From contig DASWNP010000039.1 of NCBI GenBank assembly GCA_036399175.1, positions 1-57,722 on the forward strand: a DNA stretch of 57,722 nt, given 5' to 3'. Position 1 is the first letter of the stretch, and each line of letters starts with the position of its first letter. The translations under genes and the position numbers were made by a program. Shown piece by piece: positions 56,160 to 57,722 of the stretch. Origin of the DNA: DASWNP01 sp036399175. Its GTDB lineage: Bacteria > Acidobacteriota > Blastocatellia > Pyrinomonadales > Pyrinomonadaceae. The notes beneath the pieces are model-generated. The model had not been told where the DNA came from and did no database searches. It was given only the letters and a program-made list of their open reading frames with translations.

Positions 56160-57722
56160 ATGGCCGAGCTGAGCAGACTGCGCGACGACCATCTCTGGTA
56201 CAAGGACGCCGTTTTTTATGAAATCTACGTGCGCGGCTTCTACGACTCGAACGCCGACGGCATTGGCGATTTTCGAGGCTTAATCGAGAAGCTCGACTAC
56301 CTGCAATGGATAGGCATCGACTGCATCTGGCTTCTGCCGATGTACGCCTCGCCCCTGCGCGACGGCGGCTACGACATCGCCGACTATTACTCGATGCTCC
56401 CCGAATACGGCACGCTCGAAGACTTCCAGAAGTTCCTCGAACAGTCGCACGCGCGCGGCATCCGCGTCATCGCCGACCTCGTCGTCAATCACACCTCCGA
56501 CGAGCATCCCTGGTTCAAAGAAGCGCGAAGCTCGCCCAAGTCGCCGAAGCGCGACTGGTACGTCTGGAGCGACACGGCGCACGAGTACGCCGAAGCGCGC
56601 ATCATCTTCACAGACACGGAGCACTCGAACTGGACTTGGGACGAAGAGGCGCAACAGTTTTACTGGCATCGCTTCTTCAGCCATCAGCCCGACCTCAACT
56701 ACGACAACCCCGAAGTGCAGCAGGCGATGCTCGATGTCGTCTCCTTCTGGCTCGATTTGGGTATCGACGGCTTCCGCGTCGATGCCGTCCCTTATCTCTT
56801 CGAGCGCGAGGGCACGAACTGCGAGAACCTGCCGGAGACTCACGCCTTCTTAAAACGTCTGCGCGCCCACGTCGAAGAGCATTACCCGAACCGTCTACTT
56901 CTGGCCGAGGCGAATCAATGGCCGGAGGATGTGGTCGCTTATTTCGGCGACGACGACGAGTTTCAGATGGGCTATCACTTTCCCATCATGCCGCGCCTCT
57001 TCATGGCGCTCAGGCAGGAAGACCGCCGCCCCATCGTCGAGATTCTCGAACGCACGCCCGACATCCCCGCCAACTGCCAGTGGGGCATGTTCCTTCGGAA
57101 TCACGACGAGCTGACGCTTGAGATGGTGACGGACGAAGAGCGCGACTATCTCTACAACGAGTATGCGAAAGACCGGCGCATGCGCCTCAACGTCGGCATC
57201 CGCCGCCGCCTCGCCCCGCTCATGGAGAACAGCCGCCGCCGCATCGAACTCCTTCACGGCCTGCTCTTCAGCCTGCCCGGCAGCCCCTTTCTCTACTACG
57301 GCGACGAAATCGGCATGGGCGACAACATCTACCTCGGCGACCGCGACGGCGTCCGCACGCCCATGCAGTGGTCTTCCGACCGCAACGCCGGTTTCTCGAA
57401 GGCCGACTTCGAGCGCCTCTATTTTCCGGTCATCAACAACCCGGTCTACGGCTTCCAGTCGGTCAACGTCGAAGCGCAGCTTCGCTACGACACGTCGCTT
57501 TTGAACTGGATGCGACAGATGATTCACCTGCGCAAGGCGCACCCGCTCTTCGGGCGCGGCGCGATGCAGATAGTCAAACCGGAGAACCGAAAAATCTTCG
57601 CCTTCACGCGCTCTTACGAAAGCGAGACGGCGCTCTGCGTTTTCAACCTCTCGAACACGGCGCAGCCCGTCGAGCTTGACCTCAGCGAGTTCGAGGGGCG
57701 CACGCCCGTCGAGATGCTCGGC
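56160..57722 (+). CDS. treS: Trehalose synthase (GH13 family), 3' end cut by the window edge
   Basis: The visible 521 codons begin with DHLWYKDAVFYEIYVRGFYD and show the GH13 blocks in order: VIADLVVNHTSDEHPWF, GIDGFRVDAVPYLFEREG (nucleophile Asp), LLAEANQWPEDVVAYFGDDD (acid Glu) and FLRNHDELTLEMV (His-Asp). The insert DEFQMGYHFPIMPRLFMALR and the VTDEERDYLYNEYAKDRRMR block mark it as TreS, which converts maltose and trehalose; an amylase is less likely. GGGAGGGG precedes the ATG. The gene runs off the window, where the C-terminal beta domain and perhaps a fused maltokinase would follow. Confidence 0.92.
   Translation, partial: MAELSRLRDDHLWYKDAVFYEIYVRGFYDSNADGIGDFRGLIEKLDYLQWIGIDCIWLLPMYASPLRDGGYDIADYYSMLPEYGTLEDFQKFLEQSHARGIRVIADLVVNHTSDEHPWFKEARSSPKSPKRDWYVWSDTAHEYAEARIIFTDTEHSNWTWDEEAQQFYWHRFFSHQPDLNYDNPEVQQAMLDVVSFWLDLGIDGFRVDAVPYLFEREGTNCENLPETHAFLKRLRAHVEEHYPNRLLLAEANQWPEDVVAYFGDDDEFQMGYHFPIMPRLFMALRQEDRRPIVEILERTPDIPANCQWGMFLRNHDELTLEMVTDEERDYLYNEYAKDRRMRLNVGIRRRLAPLMENSRRRIELLHGLLFSLPGSPFLYYGDEIGMGDNIYLGDRDGVRTPMQWSSDRNAGFSKADFERLYFPVINNPVYGFQSVNVEAQLRYDTSLLNWMRQMIHLRKAHPLFGRGAMQIVKPENRKIFAFTRSYESETALCVFNLSNTAQPVELDLSEFEGRTPVEMLG

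Noticed and set aside
1..57722. tRNA and rRNA genes.
   Set aside because: I saw no cloverleaf-like or rRNA-like stretch by eye; a covariance search was not possible here.

Overview
The window is a 57.7 kb piece of a GC-rich bacterial chromosome. No rRNA or marker gene fixes the taxon. The mix of families (PEGA/TPR lipoprotein-like genes, SUMF1-like protein, ExeA-like ATPase next to a winged-helix protein, trehalose synthase) looks most like Acidobacteriota, perhaps Blastocatellia; this is an inference.

The centre (about 4.2-46 kb) is one large type III secretion (T3SS) locus. Core export genes present are sctJ, sctL, sctU, sctV, sctT, sctS, sctR, sctQ, sctO and sctN, plus the inner rod sctI and a FliK/SctP-like gene. 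It is not a plain injectisome. A FliG-like protein sits in the sctK place (order sctJ-fliG-sctL, as in fliF-fliG-fliH), a FliO-like gene precedes sctR, a FliA/WhiG-type sigma-28 gene lies beside sctJ, and the only SctD candidate is two FHA-like domains plus one membrane helix with almost no periplasmic part. No secretin gene (sctC) and no flagellin, hook or flagellar rod gene is visible. The locus therefore looks like a non-flagellar T3SS that kept several flagellar parts.

Seven intergenic sites share one exact architecture, GAAA or GCAA, 15 bases, then GCCGATAA or a one-base variant. This is the sigma-28 promoter form. They stand before a NopE-like self-cleaving domain protein, a protein with a needle-like C-terminus, a LysM/L,D-transpeptidase-like protein, the inner rod operon, an M91 (NleD-like) metalloprotease, a small hydrophobic protein and a 793-residue glycine-rich protein. 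None of these has an evident Sec signal peptide. Small TPR proteins resembling LcrH/SycD chaperones lie beside several of them. I read this as a late regulon of T3SS substrates and chaperones, parallel to the late flagellar regulon.

Left flank (0-4.2 kb): metallophosphoesterase, an exported protein, a small ORF, a kinase-like membrane protein, a dual-specificity-type phosphatase and a cupin. Right flank: an ExeA-like ATPase and a winged-helix protein with two DNA-level repeat clusters (46-48.3 kb), then a 2OG-oxygenase-like protein, an acetyltransferase, a nucleotidyltransferase-like protein, an EEP-family hydrolase, a PQQ-type propeller protein, an Asp-rich small protein joined to a JmjC-type oxygenase and a sucrase/ferredoxin-like protein, and the start of trehalose synthase. 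Many ORFs on the opposite strand of these genes are GC-driven shadows and are left out.
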